DNA from: Flaccisagitta enflata
Lineage: Eukaryota; Chaetognatha; Sagittoidea; Aphragmophora
Assembly: GCA_965153355.1 (NCBI GenBank)
Contig: OZ231126.1
Span: 3,658,001-3,722,000 of the forward strand
DNA: 64,000 bases
Reading direction: 5' to 3'
The notes beneath the pieces were generated by a model that saw nothing but the letters and a program-made list of their open reading frames with translations, had not been told where the DNA came from and did not search any database. Below are positions 31,740 to 63,668 of this stretch, piece by piece. Position 1 is the stretch's first letter, and each line of letters opens with the position of its first letter. The position numbers and the translations under genes are program-made.

Positions 31740-32385
31740 ATTTGTAAAACAAGAGTTTTGTTGAAGTGCCGATAACATGAATTCTGCAGTACGTAATTGT
31801 AAACTACGTACAACGCAGATTGCTTGTGCCTCTCGTGATAAAGTTTATTTCAAACCCTCATCAATTCTTTTTAAGTGCGTCCTCGCACTTCTAAGAGGTC
31901 TAAGAGGTCACGTCTGTAGGTCGGTTGGTTGGTTGGTCGGTCGGTCGGTCACGCAAACATTTGAAATACGCAAAACGGCTGATTCTGACGTATTTCTTCA
32001 TTCCTATAACCTTTCATACCTCATCACATTCATATTCATTCATTCGTTTATCTATTTCTTCATTCACTCATTCATATATTCATTCATTTATCAAAAACGT
32101 TCATTCACATAATCTTAATCAAGCGAGGCGCACTTATTGGCCTTCACTTGGCCTTGTTGTATTTGTTCTAGCTCTCGAACCTGCGGCTAAGCGTGAAGGT
32201 ACTGGAGATGTATATGTAAAGAGAGACCGGATTGCTCCTACAACCAATGGCAAAACCGCGAGTGCCGTTGAGTGCAAACACAAACAACAACCGTCCATTT
32301 TATTTTCAGTCAACTGCAGGGCCCAGTCAAGATGAAAATCTTGCACTTCCTGTTTGGCTTTTCTTGGATTACTTAAATATTCTAG
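31740..32385. repeat. Duplicated segment of unknown origin, copy 2, split by a hairpin-ended element
   Basis: AGTGCCGATAACATGAATTC...TGATAAAGTTTATTTCAAA...TCAATTCTTT is interrupted at 31868 and resumes at 32156 with GTATTTGTTCTAGCTCTCGA. Copy 1 (19771-20031) reads across this point without the insert (CAATTCTTTGCATATTTGTTCCAGC), giving a natural empty site. Confidence 0.6.
31868..32155 (+). mobile_element. Hairpin-ended element, AAGTGCG type
   Basis: TTTAAGTGCGTCCTCGCACTTCTAAGAGG, (GGTC)n, ACGC, then GAGGCGCACTTATTGGCC..CTTGGCCTTGTT. Hairpin arm AAGTGCG and third arm GCGCACTT agree. It is bounded by comparison with the empty duplicate. Confidence 0.8.
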
Positions 32386-32713
32386 CAGGGATGTATAAAG
32401 TTCTATGATCTTTGATTAGTTTCCCCCCCTGCCTTTGATTTTCTTCACCGCAACGCGTTGCATCGCGTTTCAAAATCTGTGATTTTCTTCCCCATATAGC
32501 AATAAAACAATGTTTTAAAGGTTTAAATAGTGTTAAATTGTGTTTACTAATCAATTTTTATGATTTGGTACTGCCAAAAGTTTTGTTTTCCCCAAATTTT
32601 CTTTTTTTCTCTTTTTTCCCCTTTGCATTTTTCCCCCCATCTCCAAACCCTTTGATTATTTCCCTCCCCCCACCGGGGGGGGGGGGGGAAATGTAGAACA
32701 ATATACAGGCCTG
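32386..32713. mobile_element. hAT-like MITE (family E), copy 3
   Basis: CAGGGATGTATAAAG... to ...ATATACAGGCCTG, flanked by TATTCTAG and TATTCCAG (one mismatch in 8). Opposite orientation to copy 1. A G-run faces polypyrimidine blocks. Confidence 0.85.
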
Positions 32714-32915
32714 TATTCCAGATGTGTAGAAGTTCTGTTTGCGGTAAAAGCATTTTAAATGAAGAATTTTGAATTTTTAGATATTGTCAGTACATTAATA
32801 AATATTTTTTTAGTCTTCTTATTGATCAAATAAATTAATGAAATACCATGAATTGGTCATAAAACGGTGTCCTTTTTTCAATGCGCCGCAGTGTAGGTAG
32901 AGCAGGGTATAACTG

Positions 32916-34056
32916 CACAGTGGGCCTTAACTAGGAATGAGTTAAAAAAAAAACCCAATGGTAGTAACTTGTATGAGTAGGTACAATTTACAGTGGACAG
33001 TCAGCGGACAAAACACAATAGGTATATATATCACTCAGTTGATTTTGATCCAGCCCACTGATGTTGAACAAAATGCTGTAAACAATAACTGGTTGTTGAA
33101 GTTACAGCCGGCTGTTCAGTTACAAAGTTGGCAAAAATCCAACTTTTACCAAATGGAATGAAACCTGCAGATTCATAATCCTAATGAAATTCTGAGAAGT
33201 TTGATATGTCACAACGTATACTTTTATATGAAATTAAAATTCTTTATCAATGTTTAATTTAATTATAATGCAATATTGAAAAAAAAATATTTTTTACAAA
33301 GAGTATTAAGTGTAACATATCAAACTTCTCAGAATTTCATCAGGATTATAAATCTGCAGGTCTTATTCAATTTGGTGAAAGTTGGATTTTTGCCTGAACA
33401 GCCGGTTGTAATTTCAATAACCAGTTGTTGTTAACAGCATTCTGTTCAACATCAGTGGGTTGGATCAAAACCAACGGAGTGATATATATACCTATTGTGT
33501 TTTGTCCGCTGACTGTGGAGAATTGATGTAAACCCTTAAAAAAAAATTTCCCTTGAAAATTTTTGCAAAAATCGTTAAAAAATATCAATTTTTGTATATA
33601 TTTGCAAATAGATCTCAAGGATATATCAGTTTCAAAATTATGACTCAAGATTCACATTCCTGGTGATATTTCCAATCATTTGATAGGTCACACAATATAG
33701 TTTCATGAAAAAATAAGATTTTCATATCTCAGGCCACCATTGCTTTCTTTGTAACGGTGGCAAGAAAAATGAAAATCTTATTTTTTTATAAAAGTATACA
33801 GTGTGACCTATCAAATAATTGGAAATTTCACCAGGAATGTGAATCTTGATTCAGATTTTTGAAACTGATATATCCTTGAAATCTTTATGTAAATATATGC
33901 CAAAATTAATACTTTTTAACATTTTTTGCAAAAATTTTCAAGAGAAATTTTCTTTTAAGGGTTTACATCAATTCTCCACTATAAATTATACCTACTCATA
34001 CAAGTCACTACCATTGGGGATTTTTTTAAACTCATACCCAGTTAAGGCCCGCTGTG
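32916..34056. mobile_element. Foldback element with ACTG 4-bp TSD, host of a second foldback
   Basis: CACAGTGGGCCTTAACTAGG pairs with CCAGTTAAGGCCCGCTGTG. ACTG flanks both ends (32912-32915, 34057-34060). The inner arms pair (ACTTGTATGAGTAGGTA with TACCTACTCATACAAGT; TTTGATAGGTCACACA with TGTGACCTATCAAA). The left arm is broken by the element at 32998-33515. Confidence 0.85.
32998..33515. mobile_element. Foldback element (family D) nested in the above, 4-bp TSD
   Basis: CAGTCAGCGGACAAAACAC to GTGTTTTGTCCGCTGACTG, flanked by TGGA on both sides (32994-32997, 33516-33519). The arms contain ACAGCCGGCTGTTCAG and GTTTGATATGTCACAACGTA with their complements. A related copy is at 48952-49262. Confidence 0.9.
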
Positions 34057-34090
34057 ACTGGTCACCCGGGGAGAAATGGTTCACCCGCTT

Positions 34091-34342
34091 TTCAGTCACG
34101 TGCACGCGACTCTACAACCCACTGTCTGTCTATCGGTCAGTCTGTCTGTTAGTAACGCTTTGTGTTTTTCCATTGTTTTCCTTCGTTTTACGTCATTTTA
34201 AGTCATTTTAAGTCATTTTAAGTTATCTAAAGTTAATTAAGCCTTTATTTTAGGGTCAATTTACATTCAGTCTTTTGGTCTTTTAATCTTTTGGTGTTAT
34301 GGTCTTAACAACCACACGCGGCTGTAAGGTGTTGGCCTTGTT
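34091..34342 (+). mobile_element. Family A element, diverged
   Basis: TTTTCAGTCACGTGCACGCGACTCTACAACCC to CACACGCGGCTGTAAGG...TGGCCTTGTT, with AAGTCATTTT repeats inside. Confidence 0.6.
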
Positions 34343-34357
34343 ACATAGAGACTGTGA

Positions 34358-34697
34358 AAACAAGGCCAACAGTCCCGTACGGGACATGAATAACTTAAGA
34401 TGGCTTATATTGACTTTAAATGACTGAAGATTACTTTGAATGTTTTACAATGGCTTAAAAACATTACTTTAAATGACTTAAAAAACATAAAATGATGTAA
34501 AATGACTTAAATGAATAAATTTACCTGACTGACTTAAGTGATTCAATATCACTTAAAATGACATAAAATAAACTTTTAATGACCAAAAATGACAAACGAC
34601 TTAAAGAAATAAAAAAATTACAGTTTGACAGATGGGCCGACCAACCAACCGACGGACGGACCAAGCAGGTTGTAGAGTCGCGTGCATGCGAGTTAAA
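34358..34697 (-). mobile_element. Family A element, opposite orientation
   Basis: AACAAGGCCAACAGTCCCGTACGGG to AGAGTCGCGTGCATGCGAGTTAAAA, with AATGACTTAAA units between. It forms a large imperfect palindrome with the preceding copy. Confidence 0.6.
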
Positions 34698-34802
34698 ATT
34701 GCCGATTCTGATAATTATGGAAGGTTAAGTGTATCTATGATTAGTCGCGTGCTAGGCTACACCCAGTTTGGTCCTTTGGTCCTTCGCTCCGTCTGTCACA
34801 TT

Positions 34803-35365
34803 TTTAGGCGCGTCCGTCAGGAACACATCTCTATAAGAGGGTCTGTCCGTCTGTTGGTCCATCCGTCGGTCCGTCGGTCGGTCCATTACGCCTGTGATAA
34901 AAACGCGTTTCTTGGCTGTTTTTGGTCACGGTGAGATCCTACACTGAAACAAATGATCAACCAACGTGTTTTGAGAGTCTTTTCACCCGTCTGTCGTCCA
35001 TCTCTCTCTCTATACATATGAAGGTTGGACAACATTACTACTCAACCCAATCTAAACAAAGGACAAGAGCCTTTGGAGCTCTCAATGGTGTTTAATCCGG
35101 ACCCATCACAACTATCCTTACAATCTCAGACTGAAACCTCCCTTTTCAGAATTTATAAGTTCTTTCACATGCATTATCATAAGTTCTTTCTCATGATCAA
35201 CACACGCTAAGAGTAATACACAGCCCGAACGCATCATTGCCCGGTCAGGCTGGTTTCTCATTTGTTGACCTCAATCCTCCTGCCTCCTGCCTTGTGTTGA
35301 CCACAAATACAGTCCCTGCCCGCCCGCCCGCGACTGGGTAGCCGTATTCGACCTTGTTGATGAAA
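34803..35365 (+). mobile_element. Hairpin-ended element (GCGTCCGTC type) followed by a family A end
   Basis: TTTTTAGGCGCGTCCGTCAGG..ACACATCTCTATAAGAGG, (GTCC/GTCG)n, then GAACGCATCATTGCCCGGTCAGG at about 35228. A further GCGACTGGGTAGCCG..ACCTTGTT end at 35330-35357 belongs to a truncated family A copy. Confidence 0.6.
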
Positions 35366-35392
35366 ACGGAATTTTAATGTAGGTTACAATGG

Positions 35393-35732
35393 CAGGGATG
35401 TACATAGGGATGTATATAGTTCTATGATCTATGATTAGTCCCCCCCCCCACTGCCTTTGATTTTCTTCCCCGTGACGCGTTGCGTCGCGTTACAAAATCG
35501 ACGATTTTCTTACCCATATAGCAATAAAACAGTGTTTTAAAGGTTTAAATAGCGTTAAATTGTGTTTTACTAATCAGTTTTTATGTTTTGGTACTGCCAA
35601 AAGTTTTTTTCTCCCCAAATTTTCTTTTTTTTTTCTCTCTTTTTCCCTCTTACATTTTTCCCCATCTCCAAACCCTTTCCTTATTTCCCCCCCCCCCCAC
35701 CACCACCGAATGTAGAACTATATACAGGCCTG
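35393..35732. mobile_element. hAT-like MITE (family E), copy 4
   Basis: CAGGGATGTACATAGGG... to ...TATACAGGCCTG. The flanks TACAATGG and TTTAATAG agree at only 5 of 8 bases, so this is an older copy. Confidence 0.7.
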
Positions 35733-35953
35733 TTTAATAGAGCTGAATATTTGGGTAAGTTGCAAGACTGAATTGGGATCGAACGAATGAATAAAAGACC
35801 AGCTGGAAAATAAATTTACTCGCGTAACAAATTTTGTAAAGAAAGCATTCAATAGAATTGTCAACGAAATCAGAACAACTACAGAAACAACACGATCACA
35901 TCTTGTCAAAATTGTTGGTCGCGTGCGAGTCACAAATGCTTGAGCAATACGTC

Positions 35954-36244
35954 TGTTAGGGTGCCTAGAAAAGCCAAAATAGCACTCCACTTGGCATAAA
36001 TGTTCCTTAGCAAAAACGCTTTCTTTTGAGCCATTGCGCAATTTTTAAATAAATCAAGAACCATTTTAAGGGTGACTTTGAAATTTTCTCTAGATCTGTA
36101 TGAGCGGGACAAAATTTACATATAAGAAAAATAATTTCTCGATTGATTTTAAAATCGCGCATGGGTTCATTTGAAAATATTTTGGCTAGAAAAAAAAAAA
36201 ATTCCTAGGCGAAGTAGTTTTGGCTTTTCCAGGCACCCTAACAA
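35954..36244. repeat. Inverted repeat
   Basis: GTTAGGGTGCCTAGAAAAGCC (from 35955) pairs with GGCTTTTCCAGGCACCCTAAC (to 36243). Probably a small foldback element. Confidence 0.65.
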
Positions 36245-36254
36245 ATGTTATGAG

Positions 36255-36690
36255 CAAAGACGAATACACTTTTTTTTTATAAGAACCTAGTTTAGAAGAA
36301 CGTCAAGGCTTTGAATGGCCCAAAAAATAAGAATATCTTAAGAACATACCAAGGCTTTAAATCTTAGGAAAGAAATTTTATTTAAGGAATATTTTTAAAA
36401 ACATTACTGGAATTTTAGTATAATCAAGATGATTTTATACAATTTTTAATAAAAATACTATGAAATCATCCACCAACTTTAATGTTTTGCATTTGTTTTA
36501 ACAGAATTTAATAATAATATATTTAGTATAATTGAAAAATAGTATATTACATGGTTTCTTATAGTTTATATAGTATTTTAAATTAAGAACGCTTTAAGAA
36601 CATTGAAGGCTTCATTTGGCTTCAAAAATAAGAACATGAAGCCTTCGAAAAAAAAATGACGTTCTTATAAAAAAAAAAAGTGTATTATGG
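36255..36690. repeat. A+T-rich foldback
   Basis: AATACACTTTTTTTTTATAAGAAC pairs with GTTCTTATAAAAAAAAAAAG...TATT. Inner arms share AAGAAC..CAAGGCTT-like words. No gene. Confidence 0.6.
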
Positions 36691-36721
36691 AACGAAATCG
36701 ACGGTGATGCGAGAATCCAAT

Positions 36722-36890
36722 TCTTAGCCGCGGACTCGCGACCTACTATTTGAGGCTTTGTCCGTTTGTCCATCCATCCGCTCAAATCAAAAAGTGTGGG
36801 GATGCACGGTTGGGCATGTGGCGACGTGTGTGTGGAAGAGAGGGGGGTCCTATGCCCCAGCTCACCTTTCCACGACGATATTGTAACCCC
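36722..36890 (+). mobile_element. A'-type hairpin-ended element
   Basis: TTAGCCGCGGACTCGCGACCTAC, TTGAGGCTTTGTCCG, then CCACGACGATATTGTAACCCC. It lies just past the MPHOSPH6 stop codon and could be in its 3'UTR. Confidence 0.55.
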
Positions 36891-36963
36891 AGGTTGCTAG
36901 CTTACGAATCAGTGGATGTACTTTTATACCGATTGTCGAAGAGTATCCAGTTGAACTCAACTA

Positions 36964-39900
36964 TTAGTACTCTTTGGGTTTGAGAAAGGTCTTCACTTCT
37001 CCGATTATCTTATTTGGAGTCTTTTGTTTTTTGACAGTGTCTTCTTGTTCGTCGTCGTCCGATGACTCGTTTTGGCGCTGACGCTTCGTCTTGAATTTCT
37101 TATCCATATTTTTCACGAAGGAACTGTACCTGAAATAAGGAAAAAGAACAAGTGACGCAGGGACACGATGTCGTTGCGGACGGGTGGGCTGGGGTGTCCA
37201 AACCCCATCCACACCCCAACCTCCACAAACAAACATGCGCAACAAGTATCAAAAACATTCGTTTTTCTTCCAACTCTTGCCAACGGATGGATGGACCGAC
37301 GGACGGACAAAGCATCTCGATGAGCTGCGTGTCCGCAACTGTAAAGGACTGAGACGAACCGAGATAAGGACAAACACGACGGACGGCTAGTCGCATTAAG
37401 GAGAGACTCGAAGTAGATGGAATCAATTGACGGATACAAAGAGGAGACAGATCAAAGCATGGAGACAAAGAGTTGCATGTTGCATGTGTAAGGATGATGT
37501 CCAAATTGAACTTCACACAAATCTGATTCTTACTGGTTGGCCATGTCTTCGTCTGTGACAGTCGTTTCCGCGTTCTCATCATCATTTTCCGCGACTTCCG
37601 ATTTTCCTTCGTTACGCATCAGAGTTTCCACTTCAGGATTCATCCCCTTAAAACAACAACCAAAATGTCAAATGTCATAACTTGTTAGCACCGTCTCAAC
37701 GGTTGGTCTTGTGAGTTGTAACACTTATCTGACAGTAGGCAGGAAAAGCAATATCAACACACAAAAAGTTAAAAGGCACAATTTCAATAAGCCCGGCGCA
37801 GTTTGATGTATTTTCAAGTGCAGTAACTCCAAGGCATAGTAATACAATGACACTTTGAAAGTTAAAATCTCGTCTCACTGGGCCAACTAATAGTACGGTT
37901 TTTTTTGGCAGCGGCCCCAAAGGGGGCGATGATCTGAATATGCACATATGCTTAAGGGAAATTTCCTCTTCCCCCACTCCTTCCTCTATTCCACCGAGAA
38001 GGTGAAAAGAGTAGGTCATTGACCCCTTTTGTGTCTCTTCCCTACTTTTTCTAACACTACTTAAGCAGGGCACGGGTACCGCTGACCATATAACGCTTTT
38101 GCGACAAATATACTATTTACGCGGATGTACACACATATATATTTTTGCGCCTAATCGTTGGATATGTGTCGTTCTTACAGTTATACGCGCAACCATTCAA
38201 ATAAATGATTATTCAAGTAACCTGAAAACTGAAGCGGCCAAAGTTGAGTTGCTCCAAAACAGTGATAGAATTGACATACTCGAACAATTCGTGGTCAGCG
38301 TCGCCTTCTTCTGGAGGGTCAACCCTAAGGATAGTGAGTGAGTGAGAGAGTGAGTGAGAGATAGACAAAGGGGCAGACAGAGAGATGGAGAGAAAAAGAG
38401 AGCGAGGGCGAGTGCGAGATAAAGAGGGATAGAGGGAAACAGATAGGACGCACTGAAAATTAGCATAAAATAAGCTACCCAAGCCAGATGAATCATGATT
38501 TTCATAAAATTAAATTTGCCAAATTTTTTTTCTTGGATGTTATCAATTAACATGTGAATAGATATATTTTGCATATATTAGTTATAATGAGTCAGTTCAA
38601 GCCTTGAATCATGAATTTCATGGTCGAAAAACTACACAAAATACAGTGGAAATGTCAATTTGTTATTGTACCATAACCCACACAGAATTCCAAATTTGCA
38701 TAGAAAATCAAAATCTCAACAAAATACGAACATAGCGCGATCCCTAACTCAGTTACTGAGCGCGCTATGTTCTTATTTCATGCAAATTTGGATTTCCTAT
38801 GCAAATTTGGAATTCTGTGTGAGCTGAAAAAAATCGATTGTTACTAATTTTTTCACCTTTTCATAACTTCATAGTCGAATTTCCTTCATTCCTATTTACC
38901 ATTCTACCATTTGGCTTTATATGAGTATTTCTTTTATGTGATTAAACATACTAGATTTGGAAAAAAATGAAGCAGGCAGTAACTGAAATAGAAATGCTAA
39001 TGCGATTGGTTAATTTGTCCTACGGGTAAATTCCTCTATCTTAAGTTTCAGTGCGTCATAGAGACAGAAAGACACAGGCACACAGACACAAGAGAGAGCA
39101 AGACCGGCTCAGAGACAGACAATAGAGGCAGAGATGACTTAGAGATGACTTAGAGATGACTTAGAGATGACTGAGAGATGACTGAGAGATGACTGAGAGA
39201 TGACTTAGAGTCAGACAAGACGGACAGACACTGACACAGACAGAGATACACACATTTTTTTTTTATTTGGACAGAGACAAAGACAGGCACACACAGAAAG
39301 AGCGAGAGTCAGGGAAGGGTGGGGGGGGGGACCAAATAAGGCTGTGATTTCTAGTTTGTACGTTAGAATTATGACCAAGTTAATCAACTAGGACGGGTGA
39401 TCCGGAAACGGGAACAAGTGCGAGACAAAGCAACGATAAAACTGGTGAATTACTTGGACATGAGCGCGACATATAGCGACGATTAATTACTTGGACATGA
39501 GAGCAAAATATAGCAACGATTAATTACTTGGACATAAGTGCGAGATATTCCGCCGGTAACGATTCGATGACCCATTGCTCCTCCAACGCACCGATTTCTT
39601 CCTCTTCCACTTCCTAAAGATGACAAATTAGAAAGGAAGTCAACAAAATGTAATGTAAAGATGAGATCAAATAAGGCGAACGAATGAAGATAAGAGTTTG
39701 GTTACTGTGGGCTTGCTGAAATGTAGGGAAATTAAACTATAACAGGTTCCATGGAAGTAATAACGTCACCGACGCAATTCTACCTATAACAGATGCCAAT
39801 TCATAGTTCCTTCAAGTTAATTTCTTTTAATGCCTTTGTTGGCAATAACAGAATTCTGCTTATAACAAAAAAAAATTGTTAGTCCTTTGAAATCCGTTAG

Positions 39901-40048
39901 AACGGGGTTTAACTGTACGTCATTCAGTTCTACAGCAACATGAGTAAATAAATATTACCTGCTGCAATTTCGAGGCGGTTTTTTGCATAAATTTCATTTG
40001 TAAGAGAGTTTTGGAGAGAGCTCCGTCGTTGTTTGATGACGACGACAT
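36964..40048 (-). CDS. MPHOSPH6: M-phase phosphoprotein 6 (RNA-exosome cofactor)
   Basis: MPP6 proteins bind the nuclear RNA exosome and help the MTR4 helicase act on it, notably in 5.8S rRNA 3' maturation. Five exons on the minus strand: 40048-39959, 39613-39528, 38324-38222, 37646-37534 and 37129-36964; all introns are GT-AG and all phases agree. The product has 185 residues (human about 160). Family features seen: N-terminal LSKTLLQMKFMQK; acidic EVEEEEIGALEEQW; NFGRFSFQGMNPEVETLM; acidic TVTDEDMANQYSSFV; basic KNMDKKFKTKRQRQ; C-terminal TFLKPKEY. Start chosen because MSSSS precedes the conserved helix as in relatives. Intron 4 holds a hairpin-ended element, intron 3 a family C element, and the exon 2 donor is tandemly repeated. 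Identification rests on recalled family motifs. Confidence 0.9.
37150..37392 (-). mobile_element. A'-type hairpin-ended element in MPHOSPH6 intron 4
   Basis: GGGACACGATGTCGTTGCGGACGGGTGGG at one end; GATGGATGGACCGACGGACGG, CAAAGC and GCTGCGTGTCCGCAACTG towards the other. Reverse orientation of the 36722 type. Confidence 0.6.
37903..38105. mobile_element. Short family C element in MPHOSPH6 intron 3
   Basis: GGCAGCGGCCCCAAAGGGGGCG, TTCCTCTTCCCCCACTCC, GTCATTGACCCCTTTT, then GGGCACGGGTACCGCTGACC and ACGCTTTTGCGAC. It lacks the satellite core. Confidence 0.65.
38679..38823. repeat. Short palindrome in MPHOSPH6 intron 2
   Basis: CACAGAATTCCAAATTTGCAT pairs with ATGCAAATTTGGAATTCTGTG. GAACATAGCGCG pairs with CGCGCTATGTTC around a centre near 38750. 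Confidence 0.75.
39055..39330. repeat. Purine-rich microsatellites with an AGAGATGACT repeat
   Basis: AGACAGAAAGACACAGGCACAC-type sequence containing seven or eight tandem AGAGATGACT units (39130-39210). Intronic, MPHOSPH6. Confidence 0.8.
39448..39538 (-). repeat. 37-bp tandem repeat made from the MPHOSPH6 exon 2 end and donor
   Basis: Three copies of AATTACTTGGACATNAGNGC on the plus strand begin at 39448, 39485 and 39522. Read on the minus strand, each has the exon-end word ATGTCCAA followed by GTAATT, the splice donor. Only the 39522 copy joins the reading frame to the upstream exon. Confidence 0.85.
39735..39915. mobile_element. TA-type MITE (family H), decayed copy
   Basis: The right end CGTTAGAACGGGGTTTAACTG is followed by TA, with CTATAACAGATGCC inside. 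The left end is decayed. It matches the copies at 40354 and 50268. MPHOSPH6 intron 1. Confidence 0.55.
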
Positions 40049-40353
40049 CTTTTACAGTCAGTAGTAAAGAGCAAAAGCTTGTTAAATCTGTAAACTTATG
40101 ATTAATTAGGCGATCTCGAGTGTGAAATGGACGAAGAGTCAAAAATGGATTTGTCAAATCAAAACTAATCCTGGAGATAAACACTCGATTTAGAGTTTTA
40201 TTTCATTTCATTTCGTTCCTGGAGTGAAAATCCTGGGCCTGCGGTGGGGAGCACATGGCTTCTGATGATGTCCAATTTCATCTGGGAAAATAGAAGTAAT
40301 GGATAAGCACATAAACTGAAAAATAAGGTTTGTTCGCAATTACAGTCAAGTTA

Positions 40354-40507
40354 CAGTTGAACCCCGCACAAATGGACCCGCCACCAACGGAATTTTTAGT
40401 CCCTTCCAGTTAATTTCTTCTATTTCCTTTCCTAACAAAAACAGCAGTCCGCCTATAACAAAAGAAAACAGATAGTCCCTGAAATTCGTTAGAGCGGGGT
40501 TCAACTG
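40354..40507. mobile_element. TA-type MITE (family H)
   Basis: CAGTTGAACCCCGCAC to GAGCGGGGTTCAACTG, preceded by TA. These ends recall Tc1/mariner-type non-autonomous elements. It lies about 300 bp upstream of the MPHOSPH6 start. Confidence 0.7.
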
Positions 40508-40624
40508 AGGATTTTGTCGATAATAGACATCGCATAAAATAAGTCTAGTCAAAAGAAACACCATCGCTGAGCCCGGTGGACAATTTGGACATCATCGTCT
40601 GCTTCATATTTCGGCATTCGTCTG

Positions 40625-40745
40625 CCAGAATAGCCCCCCCAAGTCCGCTACGTCAGCGGAAGCAGCTTCGCCACGCAGCTGCGTCACACCGCAGCGCGAC
40701 GACGCAGCGCGGCAAATCAAAGAGAAGGGCTTTGCGCGAGATTCC
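40625..40745. promoter_or_regulatory. CpG-rich segment, possible shared promoter of MPHOSPH6 and CNTRL
   Basis: The stretch is dense in CG dinucleotides (GCAGCGCGACGACGCAGCGCGG) in otherwise A+T-rich sequence. It contains CCGCTACGTCAGCGG, a palindrome around a CRE-like ACGTCA. It lies between divergently arranged genes. Function is inferred from position and composition only. Confidence 0.3.
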
Positions 40746-41532
40746 TGATTCGTCATGGCAACGAAGAGGAAGAGGAGGAGGAGTAAAGGACGCACATCGA
40801 ATCAATGGAACGGAGAGGCAAAGAGAGAGACAGAGAAGCTAAAGAGAGAGACAGAGACAGATCCATTGCAATAACAATAGATGATCTACCATAGCCAGAA
40901 GGACCAGAGAAGAGTCGCAGAAAAGGGGACAACTTCCGATAAAGATGATTGAAGAGATAATGAATAATAGATGATTCCAAGCGAAAGAGAAAGGACAGGT
41001 GGACCTTGGAACCAGTTCTCTCAAAAATCTTTTTATCTTTAATTCTCATCTACGCGGGAATAGACGAATGCGTCAAATGCAAATGTTTCTTTTAGATTCC
41101 AACGTTGGTAGATCGAAAGTTTCTTTTTCTAACAATGTCGTGATGATAGAAGCTCACTTCGCGTATGTACTATGTCATATCTTCGCCGCAACATGATGCA
41201 ACAACCATGTTAACATTTCCACAGCGCCTCGAGATGATTATGAATGCCCCTTTGGCAAAGCCTGCCTCGTTGTTGACATCCCAACTATCTCTCAAAGACC
41301 AGGAAAGGCAGGCTTGTCATTCTTTATTCGCATCAATTGTTCAATATGTTAACTCTATTGGCGCCTTCCAATCTGGATATAAAGAATCCACCCACGGTTT
41401 ACATCAGGTCAGCAACAAAACTTTCGATGGATGCCGCAGGAGGCGAGCGTAGACGGTGATATATGATAGTAGTAATTTAGTCGTATCTCGATTTTCTGAT
41501 CGTTTTTGAAAAATAAACTCACTGTATACAAT
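40746..41532. other. Upstream region of CNTRL; no exon proven
   Basis: Purine-rich GAGAGACAGAG runs at 40820-40860, then unique sequence to the CNTRL ATG. It probably holds 5' untranslated sequence of CNTRL, but no splice pattern can be assigned. Confidence 0.35.

Positions 41533-63668
<22,136 letters not shown>

Noticed and set aside
37100-37585. 161-codon and other minus-strand ORFs crossing MPHOSPH6 intron 4
   Set aside because: They run through a hairpin-ended element and are out of frame with the MPHOSPH6 exons on either side.
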